A DNA stretch of 64,000 nucleotides. Source: Agapanthus africanus. Taxonomy: Eukaryota; Streptophyta; Magnoliopsida; Asparagales; Amaryllidaceae. Positions within the stretch are counted from its first letter, which is position 1; each line of letters begins with the position of its first letter. The translations under genes and the position numbers were made by a program. The notes under the pieces are model-generated. The model made no database searches. It had not been told where the DNA came from and worked only from the letters and a program-made list of their open reading frames with translations. The stretch spans positions 523,334,959 to 523,398,958 of the forward strand of contig CM057350.1 of assembly GCA_030015575.1 (NCBI GenBank), given 5' to 3'. Shown here in pieces: positions 23,962 to 35,700 of the stretch.

Positions 23962-26900
23962 TGTCACGACCCGAGAATTCGACTCGTGACCGGCACTTAA
24001 CCACGCAACGTCTACAGGCGCAACGCGGCTAAGTAAGCCGAACCCAGAAATCAAAACCCATAATATAGAGTGATTTTAAAACATTTTGTAAAAACAATTG
24101 TACATGTCTGGAAAACGTCCATTTATTTAGTAGAAATCCTTTTTAAGTTCAAAAGTTATAAGTTTTATAATTTTGGTAACATTTTCCTTTTAAAACATTA
24201 GCCCCGAAAGTCGGGTAAAAGCAAGGTGTAGCAGAAATAACAAGTGACATGAATAAAGCATCACAATATGATATACGACGCCGTAGCGAAGAATACACAG
24301 TAAAGCAAGGATAATATCATAAAAGCTGAGACTGCAAAAGTAAAGTCGGCTCACATGCGAGCTCGACACCAGAATATAAAGTCATACATATCGTCCTCTC
24401 AACTGTCTCTAAGTCAACACAGAAAGGTAGATGGAGAATACTAGATACATCAATATACAACTGAAAGATAACAGATACCGTACAAAACCCACCTATCAGC
24501 AAAGGCTATCTCTGCTCAAAAGGGTATCTGTGCCAAAAGATGCGGTAACAGCCAGCCGTGACTACTCCCAAGGGCAACCTGCAAACACTGTGGCACAACG
24601 GGGGTGAGTTGCCAACTCGTGAATAGAGATAACATATAAGGGTGATCGCAAACATGCACGTATAGCGTGGCTCTACTAACGCCAGCAGATGATATCAATG
24701 CATGTCAAGTAGAGGATGCAATAGTAATGCAAATACTCTAACAGGTAAATGCTACAGGATGAGATATATAGTAGTCAATGCTGAGTATGGGATAACAACA
24801 TCTACATGGACTATGTCAACATGGAAAACCATAATCGGTGCCTCAGGCTGCACTCAAATCCCAAATACACTCAGGCGCCGGCACACCCATCGGCCCTCAA
24901 ATCCTGTACACCTCTGAGAAATCACGAGTGCCCAACATCGGCACCCAAAACATCATAAAATACTCGTGTCCAGCATCGACACGCAAATCCTCATATATCG
25001 GGCGCCGTCAGTCCGGACCGGCCCCACGGGGTCCGTCTGCGGTATCGGCCCTCGGCCCCCGGCAGTACGGATCATCCCGCATCCATCCCTCGACTCTGGG
25101 CAGTATCCTCCGGACAACTGCCAGGTCCAACCAATCACCGGTAGGTACTCGCCCGCCTCCAGGCTCAATCGGCAAATCCCATCGATCATCTCGCCGAGGG
25201 GAACCATACCGGGCCCACCACGAACCCGCAAACGGAACATCCACTCCTCGAATCGGGTTTCAAGCACACGTCTCAGCACCGAGAAAACGCGTGGTGGACA
25301 CACCAAAATATCATATCACGAGGTACCGGGTTTTCAAAATAATGCATCTTTTCTTTAAATATTTCCACGGTCCTCAAAACCAGAAATCACATAAAAATCC
25401 ATCACCAATAAGTCAATCCAATGCGAGGTACAATGTAATCAATCCATGGCAGGTATATAAGGGAAAGCCGCTTTTTAAAATAGTTTCCGTTTTTAAAGAC
25501 TTCATGCGGCTCCCAAATTTCCAGGAAATCATAATCAATTCACATGTATGATGAACTACAGCAATAATACAACGGTATAATCATGGCAGTTCTACAGTGA
25601 GTGTGGCATGGCAATTACTAACGGTGTGTGTGTAGCATGTAAATAGTGCCCGTGCAACATAAACCGTTAGTAATAGTGCGGTGTTCTATCAGTTCTAAGC
25701 AATATATATATGAACACAGCAGGGAATGCAATATGCGATGACAGTCTATGGGGTGCATGCAACATATAATAATAAAGTCCTATCAGCCCTGACGCATAAC
25801 GCCATGCGGGCGATATCCCCGTAGATATGAAATCTACTCACCGTGTCTCGCGCTAAGTGTATCCAACCACTTGCTTGCCCTTCTTCGCAGCGTCCGTCTC
25901 ACTGGCCTGCGAACCTAAAATCACATAACATATACCACACATAAGCTTAATTCACAAAAAAACGCGACATTATAATCCAACAAGAAACCCGTGTCGCAAA
26001 CCAATCGCGCGTGTGCGCGATACGCTAAAACGTGTAATCACGCGCCATGAAACTACCCCGACGCGCCGCGATACGCAGAAACCCAAACCTACTCACGTAC
26101 CACGCATGTCGCGAAGGTTTAGAAAACGGCAAAATAGGTATTTGGTCCCAGATTTTTCTACAGAACCAAACTTACAAGAATATATATATCAAAACACTAC
26201 ACACAATGGCAGACACCCACTGGACCAAACCCCAACCCAAGCCCTACCCATCTGGCCGCAATTGGCGGCCAGAATCAAGAAATTGGCGGCCAAAGGGGTG
26301 AATTAGGGGGTCGGGTTAAACACAGGGTATCAACACATCTCCACTATACTGCAGTATTCCCAATATCATTCAGATCACATCGGGTCAAAAGCAGATCCAG
26401 AAAAGCTCAAATTGCACAAATACGACATTTTGCATCGAATATGAAAACTGGTGGTATTTTAGTGTAATCGGGGTTGGACTAGGTTACAATGGCCTCAACA
26501 GACCTCAATCATCCTACTGAAACCAATCTATACCTCATTAGCACAAAGATCCTACTAAACATCCCATATCACACTAAAACGCACCAATATCCATAAACCG
26601 AAGCAAATCTACACTAACTAAGTTAACTAGGGGATAAGATAGGAAGTATACCTCACACTCGACCCTAGGGAGTTGCAGGAAGGTGAAGAAGAGAAGAGAA
26701 GAGGCTGCACTTGCTGTTGGTGCTCACTGCTGCTGAACTTTGCTGCTGCTGCTGCTTCTTTCTGCTGCTGCTGTTGCTCCTTCTCCTGCTGCTGCTGTTG
26801 CTTCTTCTCCTGCTGCTGCTGCTGGGGTGTGAAGAGGTAAGTGTGTGTGTTTGTGAGTGTGTGGGTGTGTGATGTATTGAGAGAAAGGCAAGAAATGAGA

Positions 26901-27301
26901 GGAAAACAACCATGACCCAATTGTCAACCCTCCTCTCTCTCTCTTCATTAATGGCAAGCATGGGCTAAGCCATGATGCCCACTCCCTCTCTCTCACAAGT
27001 CAACACACAAAAGAAAACTAATTCAAATTAAAGTGACTTCTAATTAACTAATTGACTTAATTAACCCACTTAAAACCCAAAAGAATTAATCCTACAATTA
27101 ACCCACCATGGTTAATAATTATGGTATTTACTTCATTTAAAAACCCTAGTTTACATGCACATGTGTGTGCAAGCCTAGGAAAATTTTGGAAAAATATTTA
27201 TTAAATTAGGAAAAATATTTAAAACACAGTTTGGTAAACTTTTTATTAAAAACCATTATTTAATTATAATTATTCACTAACCCTTATCCTAAGGTGTTAC
27301 A
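23962..27301 (-). repeat. Element C 5' LTR
   Basis: 3340 bp, uninterrupted. It begins TGTCACGACC (plus-strand view) and ends GGTGTTACA, followed by the duplication AGGAG. A CTG microsatellite lies at 26726-26822. It carries an open frame of 237 codons (24838-25551) with no recognised domain. Confidence 0.95.
26726..26822 (-). repeat. CTG/CAG microsatellite in the C 5' LTR
   Basis: Shorter allele of the repeat at 18391-18502. Confidence 0.85.
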
Positions 27302-28911
27302 AGGAGCAACCATGGAAATGTTTCTCATTTCTTTTCTATGAGAGAGAATGAGAATGAGCAAATGAAATACTTAACCAAGAGAAAACATAACCATGGTTGC
27401 AATAATGCAAAAACATTATCATTACTAATCCCATCAAGATAAAGGTGATGGCTACAAATGACATGACCATTATCATAACAAAAAGAAAAAGAAAACCAAA
27501 GAATACTTTAGATCTTTCAAGAAGATCCTAGTCAACTTTGGTCAAACGGTCAACAAAGTCAAGATGGTCAAATGGTCAATGTAATTAGCCATAACATAAT
27601 TATCAATGAAAGGATTAGTAAATAATGTTCCCGGCTCATAATGGTTTTGACCAAACGAACTGTCAAAACCCTAATGAGTCCGCCTCAAAAATGGTTTTGA
27701 CCGAATCAACTGTCAAAACCCTAATGAGCCTGCCACATAACGGTTTTGGCCGAACCAACTGCCAAAACCTTAATGAGGCATCTCCTCCTTCATCGCTCCG
27801 GAAAACTGTGCATACACACCTGCATCCGCATTCCGTAGAATGCAGATGCGCAGAAGACAAAACAAATCCATCTGTGCAATACTAGGATCCGGCTTAAACC
27901 AAAGCCCACTAGTATTGCCTGCCCGAACACCATACGCACACAAGTGTACGTAAGTGATCGCAGCCCTGCCGTAAAACCATACGACCTCTACACGTTTCGC
28001 TCAGTGCAGGGAAACTCTCTGTGTGGGACTCTAAAGACTCGACACTACGCTGGCAGTGGGTTTAACCACAGACCGCAAGCGGCACTAGCTGTACGTAACG
28101 GTCCCCAGGTAGATGTCGATAAGAAGGCCGATGAGGTAAACCCATCCGAACTCCTACTGAGCCTGTATGTGACAATCTCCGTACAGTCCGGTCTGTTCGT
28201 CTGATACATCGCATGGCGGGCCTAGGGGGCGGTAAACGTCAGTCCCCTAATAGCGGTACAAGTCGTGTCGGAGTGAAGCCCAGAACACCCTGAGATAACA
28301 CTGGAAACCTACCAGTATATCTCGCTTGCCCTGGCCAGGGACTACTCGTGTAATGGCTCTCCTAGACACAGCGCGATGTCAACCCCCAATACCGGGAGAG
28401 ACGAATCCTGTCTAACCGTCACTGCCTCCAAGTGCTTCGGGACTGCTCCCAACTACTACCTGTTTGCACAACTCAGTAGAGCCGTGGTAGGGTAGTAATC
28501 AAAGAACAGTGGGAACACACTTGAGGCGAAGTGACAGTGTCAAGTCAGCAGACTAAACTGTACTCAGGTCACCTGGGAACTGATAACTGACGATAGGTAC
28601 AATACCAACCATCAGTTCCCGACGAGTCCTGTCCAGTGTACTCGTAACCTAACGAGCACCCGCATACTATCTCAAGTACGACATACTGACGGCTGTGGGA
28701 CAGACCGTCTCCCGTGCTGGGATGAGAAGCGCATACGCTAGTCTACTCCGGAGTATCGATGCCCTATCTCGATACTCCCACGACTAGGGACGTGTATAAG
28801 GATGTGCTTGTAGATTACCCAGCCCCCACGAGTGTGATCGCCATCACAACGCCGGTAATCAAGCAAAGATCCTAAGGGCTCTACTAATGCGTATAGGTGA
28901 TATAATAAATA
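27302..28911 (-). repeat. Element A 5' LTR, middle segment
   Basis: Minus-strand LTR sequence between insertion G (28912) and insertion C (27301). It aligns with the LTR of G from the TAGAGCCCTTAGGATC block onward. It shows the hairpin CACGGCTC-TACT-GAGTTGTG (minus strand), where other LTRs have loop AAAG. No gene; 27625-28204 holds only chance frames. Confidence 0.9.
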
Positions 28912-30794
28912 TGTTAGTGTTTATGCCCTAGAAGGCCATTACTGTATCATACTAGTTTGTATATTACTTAATGGAAGCTTGGGATATTCACATGTATATA
29001 ACAGTCTTGCTAAACATGGTAGTATGCTACTTGGTTTTTTCTATCTTAATATGTGAGTGTACGTATTGATAGAGCTCTTAGGATCTTGCTTGTCTACCAG
29101 CGTTGTGATGGCAGTCACACTAGTGGGGGCTGGGTAGTCTACAAGCACATCCTTATTCAGGTCCCTGGTCGTTGGATTATCGAGACAGAGCATCGATACT
29201 CCGGAGTAGACTGGTGTGTACGCTTCTCATCCCAGTTGGGGAGATGGTCTGTCCCACAGCCGTCAGTACGTCATACTGGAGATAGTATACAGGTGCTCGT
29301 TAGGTTACGGGTACACCGGACAGGACTCACAGGGAACTGTTGGTTGGTTTGATACCAGTCGTCAGTGAACAGTTCCCAGGTGACATGAGTACAGCGTAGT
29401 CCGCAGACTTGACACTGCTACTTCGCCTCGAGTGTGTCCCACTGTTCTTAGATTGCTACCCTACCACGGCTCAAAGGAGTCGTGCAAACAGGTAGCAGTT
29501 GGGTGCAGTCCCGAGCACTTGGAGGCAGTGGCGGTTAGACAGGATTCGTCCCTCCCGGTATTGGGAGTAGATATCGTGCTGTGTCAGAGAGCCATTACGC
29601 AAAGTCCCTGGCCAGGGCAAGCGAGATTTACTGGTAGGTTCCAGTAGTTTCTCAGGGTGTAATGGGCTTCACTCCGACACGACTTATACCGCTATTAGGG
29701 GACTGACGCTTGCCGCCCCCCTAGGCCCGATATGCGATAGTCTTGGACGAACGGACCGGACTGTATGGAGATTGTCACATCAGACTCAGTAGGAGTTCGG
29801 ATGGGTTTCATCATCGGCCTTCTTATCGACAACTACCTGGGGACCGTTACGTACAGCTAGTGCCGCTTGCGGTCTGTGGTTAAACCCACTGCCAGCGTAG
29901 TAGTCGAGTCTCTAGAGTCCCACACAGAGAGTTTCCTACTCCAGGCGAAACGATATAGAGGTTGCATGGTTTTGCGACAAAGGGTTCGGACGCATACGTG
30001 CGTTTACGCACGTACGACTTTCGGACAGTTTTTACTAGTCGGCTTTGGTTTAAGCCAGTTACTGGTATCCGGTTATTGGATTTTACAGTCTAAAAGTTTT
30101 TCCGTATTTTTGCGGATCGGAGGGGCGTTCTCGTAATTGTGCGAGAAGCTTCTAGAAGATGTGACTAAGGAGGTTACTTTGGATAAGATTGTGAGTCATG
30201 AGGGTGATTCATCATTATCATTATTGCACCATAAATGATAATGACACATGCTTAATGAATCACCACTTTGCATTTATGAAGCATGCTTATTCATTTCTAT
30301 TATTCATTATTCCAAAATAAGAATGCTTCATAATATATTATGATACACTCACAATCTCATCTCATTATCTTTATCATCTTCTCTCTCCTCAAGCTCTCAT
30401 CTTCAAACCCTAATCCTTAATCCTCATATGTTGAGATCAAAGGATTAGTTAGACTTAAACATCCATTACCTTCACTCTATATCATCCTTTCTTCTTTGAT
30501 TAGCAATCAAAGTAGATTAGTTACCTCAAGTTAGAGGTGTAGCTTGGTGTTTTGCTCTCGGGTGGATCGTCTACTACCTAGAGAAGGTCGAGGAGAACAA
30601 AGGAGGACACAAAGACGAAGGACCGGTTTCATTAGGTATAATCCCTAAACACAATTGATAAGAAACTCTTTGTGTACGGTTATTTATAGTTTAGCTTCGA
30701 TTCAAGCGGTTAGTCGATGTTCGTTCTTTAAACATGATCGTTTTTGAAAATTCCGCCTCCCCACAAGTACTGGGGTGTACTACATCGACTTACA
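28912..30794 (+). repeat. Element G 5' LTR
   Basis: 1883 bp, TG...CA. It carries the shared hairpin CACGGCTC-AAAG-GAGTCGTG near 29467 and a short palindrome ACGTGCG-TTTA-CGCACGT near 29995. Confidence 0.96.
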
Positions 30795-30795
30795 G

Positions 30796-30808
30796 TGGTA
30801 TCAGAGTC
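30796..30808 (+). promoter_or_regulatory. Primer-binding site of element G (initiator tRNA-Met)
   Basis: TGGTATCAGAGTC, with one mismatch (T for C) at the last-but-one base compared with A, B and D. Confidence 0.93.
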
Positions 30809-30978
30809 TCGCTAAACAATAAATAACTTAATTTCAAATTTGTACGAATTTCGATCGGAAAAAACGAAACCGGAAAGTCCCGAAAAATTCAGTTTCTGTC
30901 GAATTTAAAATGATGTCCAAAAATTTTTCAGGTGAGTGCAGAAAGCTTGAAATGACCACAGTAGAACACCCAAGAAAA

Positions 30979-31083
30979 ACAGTCGCCTGAATCGTCTAAC
31001 TCGCCGCGGAACCGCGGCCTCACCCTACTGAGTCGCCGCGGTTCCGCCGCCGAGTTGGCGAGTCAGGAGCCAATTTTTCTTCT
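30979..31083 (+). repeat. GC-rich inverted repeat in the G leader
   Basis: ACTCGCCGCGGAACCGCGG (30999 on) pairs with CCGCGGTTCCGCCGCCGAGT (from 31037) with one bulge. Outer arms AAGAAAAAC...GCCTGA and TCAGGAGCCAATTTTTCTT extend the stem. It lies about 190 nt after the primer site. Confidence 0.8.
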
Positions 31084-31727
31084 GTTGCTTCTGTGTAATA
31101 TTTGGGATTTTCTGGAATATTTAATATTTGCTCAGGTTTCAGTTTAACAGAGCAGTTTTTAGAGCAATATTAATGATGTTTAATCGATCGAAATTGTACA
31201 GTATTTGCATGTTGGATTATATCTGTGATTGATAAATGTGTTCATAAACCTCCCCTAACTGCTAGTATGTCGGTTGGCAGGGGGTTGCACATTTCTGTAA
31301 TGGTTATATCTGTTTGTGCATATAAACTGTATTGGACTGTTGTGATGTATAGCCGGGGTTTGCAATGGGTTATTGTTTAATTCATTTGTTGTAATATTAT
31401 TTTTGCGGGGCACTTCCAGGTTGCGGTTGTAGCCACCGTTGTATTATTTCATTTTACTGTTTTTTGCTCCTAGGACTGACCCAAGGTGGGGTACACAAAC
31501 TGCCGGGTGGGTAGTTTGCCGTACCCGTAGGGGTCGAGGGTGGGGTAACGGCTATTCATCACAACTGTGTAATCTGTCTTTTCTTGCAGGCTCAAAAGAA
31601 ATACAGATTGCTTGCAAATCCAATATTGTTTATCTGTGTTCTGGAATGAATATCATTGCGTCAGACGAATGTAAAATATCTATATATATGATAGGTATTT
31701 AGACGTCACTTATGTTTTACACCCGCG

Positions 31728-31806
31728 CTAGCCCAGCCCCCGCTCTGTCGTTAGTTAAGTAACCTAACGGGTGATGACGGGACCCCGTGGCGAATGCGGA
31801 TGGCAT
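31728..31806 (+). other. Near-invariant leader block of element G
   Basis: CGCTAGCCCAGCCCC, GTCGTTAGTTAAGTAACC, GGGTGATGACGGGACCC and CGAATGCGGATGGCAT are retained in A, B and D with few changes. Confidence 0.65.
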
Positions 31807-32098
31807 AAGAGGACGTTGTATTTTCGTTGTTTTCTGCAATGATAGGTTAATGATGGGACGCATTATCTATAATGCAAAGAAAATAAACCAAGTTTAAATC
31901 GTTGGAACAATTTAAAAAGAAAACACTCGGTTATTTTTAAAACAGATATTTTTAAATGCGGAGACTTAACCACTTCTTTTAAAAGCTATCAGGTTCCTTC
32001 GATTATATCAAGTTCACTACGTTCACGGTCTCGCCAAGACCAGTCGTAGCCCTCCGTCATTTCTTATGAATGGTCAGTAGTATTCAAGCTATGTTTGT

Positions 32099-32295
32099 TT
32101 GGCCCTTAGTCAAGACATAGTGATTGGTAGCTGCTGGGGTATTCATTTGTTGCATAGATAAATGAGTTGGTTTGGGACAGTCGTATTACTTTGTTGGCCC
32201 TTAGTCAAGAGTATATACGGATGGGTTCAAATCAACAGGATAATGATGGGCAGAACTTGACATGTGACTTATGATTTGTTGGCCCTTAGTCAAGA
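32099..32295 (+). repeat. Triplicate leader hairpins of element G (loop CCTTA)
   Basis: TTGGCCCTTAGTCAAGA is identical at 32099-32115, 32194-32210 and 32279-32295 (spacing 95 and 85). The stem TTGGC/GTCAA has one G-U pair and the loop is CCTTA. Flanking sequence shows that these are the same three positions as in A, B and D. Confidence 0.88.
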
Positions 32296-32755
32296 TCATA
32301 AGAACATGGGGCAAAAACATATATCGGGAATTTCTAAAGAAACTGAAATTTGCAAAGAGATGCATACCATTTGGAGTTTGATGAATGTTGGTAGGATTCC
32401 TTCAACATTATCATACGATGATATTTGGATCCCGATCCTACTGTGAGTATATGCTACTTATCAGGATATCCGTCACTTAACGATCAATGCTATAAACCTA
32501 GTAGGTGTCCAGAAAGGTGTCAGCGGGGTTACGCCCCCAGAGAAAAGAGGTTATTTAATTAAGGAACTTCGCGAAAGCGTTGGAAAACCTCCCTCGAAGT
32601 ATCGACACTGGCCTGGCTGAACGGTTAAGCAAGTATTGTACGGTGAGAATAGTCCTGGCTAATTCTTCTTTTATGGTTTGAGGAAGGATTCGAGAAACAG
32701 TGGGAGCCATCCAGTTTAGATAAACTAAAAACCACTCTAAACTTGCAAGAGCATC

Positions 32756-35700
32756 ATGCTAAAGAGTTTTCTTCTCTCTCTCCTAATTGCAGCGACCCTG
32801 AAAATGACTGGACTTAAGTTACTTTTAGAAAAAAATATACTGACGGGGCCAAACTATAAAGATTGGCTGCGGAATGTCAAGATGGCCTTGACCTATGACA
32901 AATTGGAGTACGTCCTCACCGCTACGGCACCTGCTGTCCCTGGTCCCAAATCCAGCAATGCGGATAAGGAAATCCGCAAAACCTGGGATTTAGATTGCGC
33001 GAGAGCCAAGTGCGTCGTGCTTGCCTCTATGGACAATGAACATCAGAGGAGGCACGAGGATATGTCCCTAGATGGCATATTTCTCCATATAAAGGAACTT
33101 TATGGAGAGCAATCTCGTATAGCAAGATACGAGACCTCTAAGAACTTGTTTCGAGCGAGGTTGGCTGTCGGGTCATCGGTAGGTGAACATGTCCTACAGA
33201 TGATCGGCTATATTGAAGAGCTCGCAGACCTTGGGACGACTTTGGATAATGAGCTGTATACAGACCTTATTCTCCAGTCCCTTCCTCCCACCTACGCCCA
33301 GTTTATCCTCAACTTCAATCTTCAAGGAAAAGAAGTTGAACTTGCGGAACTCCTGAACATGTTAAGGAGTGCAGAGGGCACCTTGAAGAAAGCAAGGGAA
33401 ACACCCGCTATGTTTGTTGGCGGTGCATCTTCTTCCGGGTCCAAGGCTAGGGCCAAAGGAAGGAAGAAGAAGGCCGCACCCAAACCTAGAGGAGGTGTTA
33501 GTAAGGTGGGAAAGAAGGGAAAGAAAAAGATAGCAGCACCGGTAGTTGGCCAGGATGAGTGCTTCCATTGTCACAGGAAAGGGCACTGGAAGAAGGATTG
33601 CAAGGCGTGGAACGCCAAGAACCAGGAACCGAAGCAAGCTGTGGCTTCGACTTCAGGTGTGTTTGTAATTGAGAATTGTCTGTCGATCAACTCTACTTCC
33701 TGGGTATTGGATACCGGATCAGGATCTCATATTTGCAATTCATTGCAGGCACTGAGAAACCGTAGAGTGCTGAAGGAAGGTGATATGATCCTCAGGGTTG
33801 CTAACGGAGCTAGCGTGGGAGCTGCGTCCGTCGGGGATTATCACCTAGGATTGACGAGTGGACATATTTTGGTTTTACATAACTGTTATTTTGTACCAAG
33901 CTTAACGTGTAACATCATATCAGTTTCCTTGTTATCAAATAAAGGTTATGATTTCACGTTTGTAAGAGATGTTGTTAACATCCACCTTAATCATGGTTTG
34001 ATTGGGTCCGGTACTTTAAATAACGGCATATATGTGTTAAACCAACTCCAAATTTTCAATGTCCAGAACACACTAAAAAGAAAGTCTCCAGATTTAAATA
34101 AAGCTTTCTTATGGCATTGTAGACTGGGTCACATCAATGAGAGAAGGTTGACTAAGTTGCATAGAGAAGGATATTTGGACACGTTCGAATATCAATCTTA
34201 TGACACTTGTCAATCTTGTCTCAAAGGAAAGATGACAAAGACTCCATTTACTGGACAAGGAGTAAGAGCGAGCGAGCTCTTAGGACTCATACACAGTGAT
34301 GTATGCGGTCCAATGTCTACACATGCAAGAGGTGGTTTTTCCTACTTCATTACTTTTACAGATGATTTCTCTAGGTATGGACATGTTTTCTTAATGAAGC
34401 ATAAATCCGAGGCCTTTGAGAAATTCAAGGAATATAAGAGTGAAGCGGAAAACCAAACAGGCAAAAGTATTAAGACACTAAGATCTGATCGAGGTGGAGA
34501 ATACTTAAGTGCCGAGTTCCTAGGTTACCTAAAAGAGAAAGGAATTCTCTCTCAGCTTACTCCTCCATACACTCCACAGCATAACGGTGTATCGGAGAGA
34601 CGGAATCGAACCCTATTGGATATGGTACGATCCATGATGAGTAATACTGAGTTACCGCGATCTTTCTGGGGTTATGCGCTAGAATCAGCGGCATATCTTT
34701 TGAACCAGGTTCCAACCAAGACTGTGCCTACCACACCATATCAGATGTGGAGTGGGAAGAAACCCTGTCTAAAACATTTTAGAACATGGGGGTGTCCAGC
34801 TTTTGTAAAAAAGCAGCATGTGGACAAGCTCGAGGCACGCTCAGTACTGTGTAAGCTTGTGGGATATCCAAAGAACTCCAAGGGATATTATTTCTATTAC
34901 GCAGAGGAACAAAAGGTTTTTGTTTCTCGTCATGCCCACTTCTTAGAAACTGAATTTTTAGAAAATCAGAAGAGTGGGAGCGAAGTAGAACTGGAAGAAA
35001 TTCCAGAACCACAAGCTGTTACTGAAAGTTTGGTAGAACCAAAGGTTCAAGAAGAACAGAACATTCCCGCACCCCTCCGCAGGAGTAGTAGGCCGTCTCA
35101 TCTGCCTGAGAGATACTACGGTTTTCTCATAGATGGGGATAGAGAGGATTGCATCATAGATGATGATGAACCTACTGACTTCCGGCAGGCCATCCAGAGC
35201 GGCGACTCGGTACGATGGCTAGATGCAATGCGGACCGAAATGGAGTCCATGTACACCAACAAAGTATGGACTTTGGACTTTGCTCCAGATAGGGTAAAAC
35301 CCATAGGATGCAAATGGATCTTCAAGAAAAAGATTGGTGTAGATGGACAGGTGGAAACCTATAAGGCTAGACTTGTTGCAAAGGGTTTTCGTCAAAGACC
35401 TGGTTTGGACTATGACGAAACTTTTTCTCCAGTGGCTATGCTCAAATCCATTCGGGTCCTTCTTGCTATTGCTGCCTTCCATGATTATGAAATCTGGCAG
35501 ATGGACGTAAAGACGGCTTTTCTGAATGGAAATTTAGAAAAGAGAGTCTATATGGATCAGCCAGAGGGTTTCAATCAGAGTGGGAGCAGCGGGAAAGTAT
35601 GCAAGCTGCTTAAGTCTATTTATGGACTAAAGCAGGCATCGCGGAGTTGGAACATCTGTTTTGATGAGACAGTCAAAGAATATGACTTTATCAAAAATCC

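Larger units (their letters stand above)
5339..27301 (-). mobile_element. Element C: full-length Ty3/gypsy chromovirus (Tekay/Del-like) with B nested in its 3' LTR
   Basis: LTRs of about 3.34 kb begin TGTCACGACC and end GGTGTTACA. The 5-bp duplication AGGAG lies at 5334-5338 and 27302-27306. Internal parts are a tRNA-Met primer site, a gag-pol frame and a C-rich (minus: purine) tract next to the 3' LTR. The 3' LTR is split by B at 6325/6326. Removing B and one CCCAA restores about 3348 bp against 3340 bp for the 5' LTR. Much of the difference is in CTG repeats. The two LTRs look nearly identical otherwise, so insertion was recent. The integrase ends in a chromodomain-like segment, as in chromoviruses. 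Tekay placement is inferred from this C-terminus and LTR length. One amber codon breaks the frame. Confidence 0.95.
30809..32755 (+). other. Element G untranslated leader
   Basis: About 1.95 kb between primer site and first ATG of the main frame. It has several upstream ATGs, so ribosomes scanning from the cap would meet obstacles. Ordered blocks are a GC-rich stem, a near-invariant block at 31728-31806, triplicate hairpins at 32099-32295 and a pyrimidine tract. The duplicated module of A, B and D is missing. Confidence 0.8.

Noticed and set aside
24838-25551. 237-codon open frame in the C LTR, also open in part in the other LTR
   Set aside because: No domain, biased Pro/Arg/Ser composition and position in an LTR. 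Its conservation follows from the recent common origin of both LTRs.
27625-28204. Host gene fragment between C and G
   Set aside because: The segment aligns in reverse to copia LTRs and is the middle part of the A LTR.
29053-30136. Small frames repeated in LTR copies of G, B and D as conserved small proteins
   Set aside because: They recur only because LTRs are duplicated; they shift or break between families and show no start context.
32099-32295. CRISPR-like regularly spaced repeats
   Set aside because: Only three units, in a eukaryotic retroelement leader, with alignable (not unique) spacers and no cas genes.
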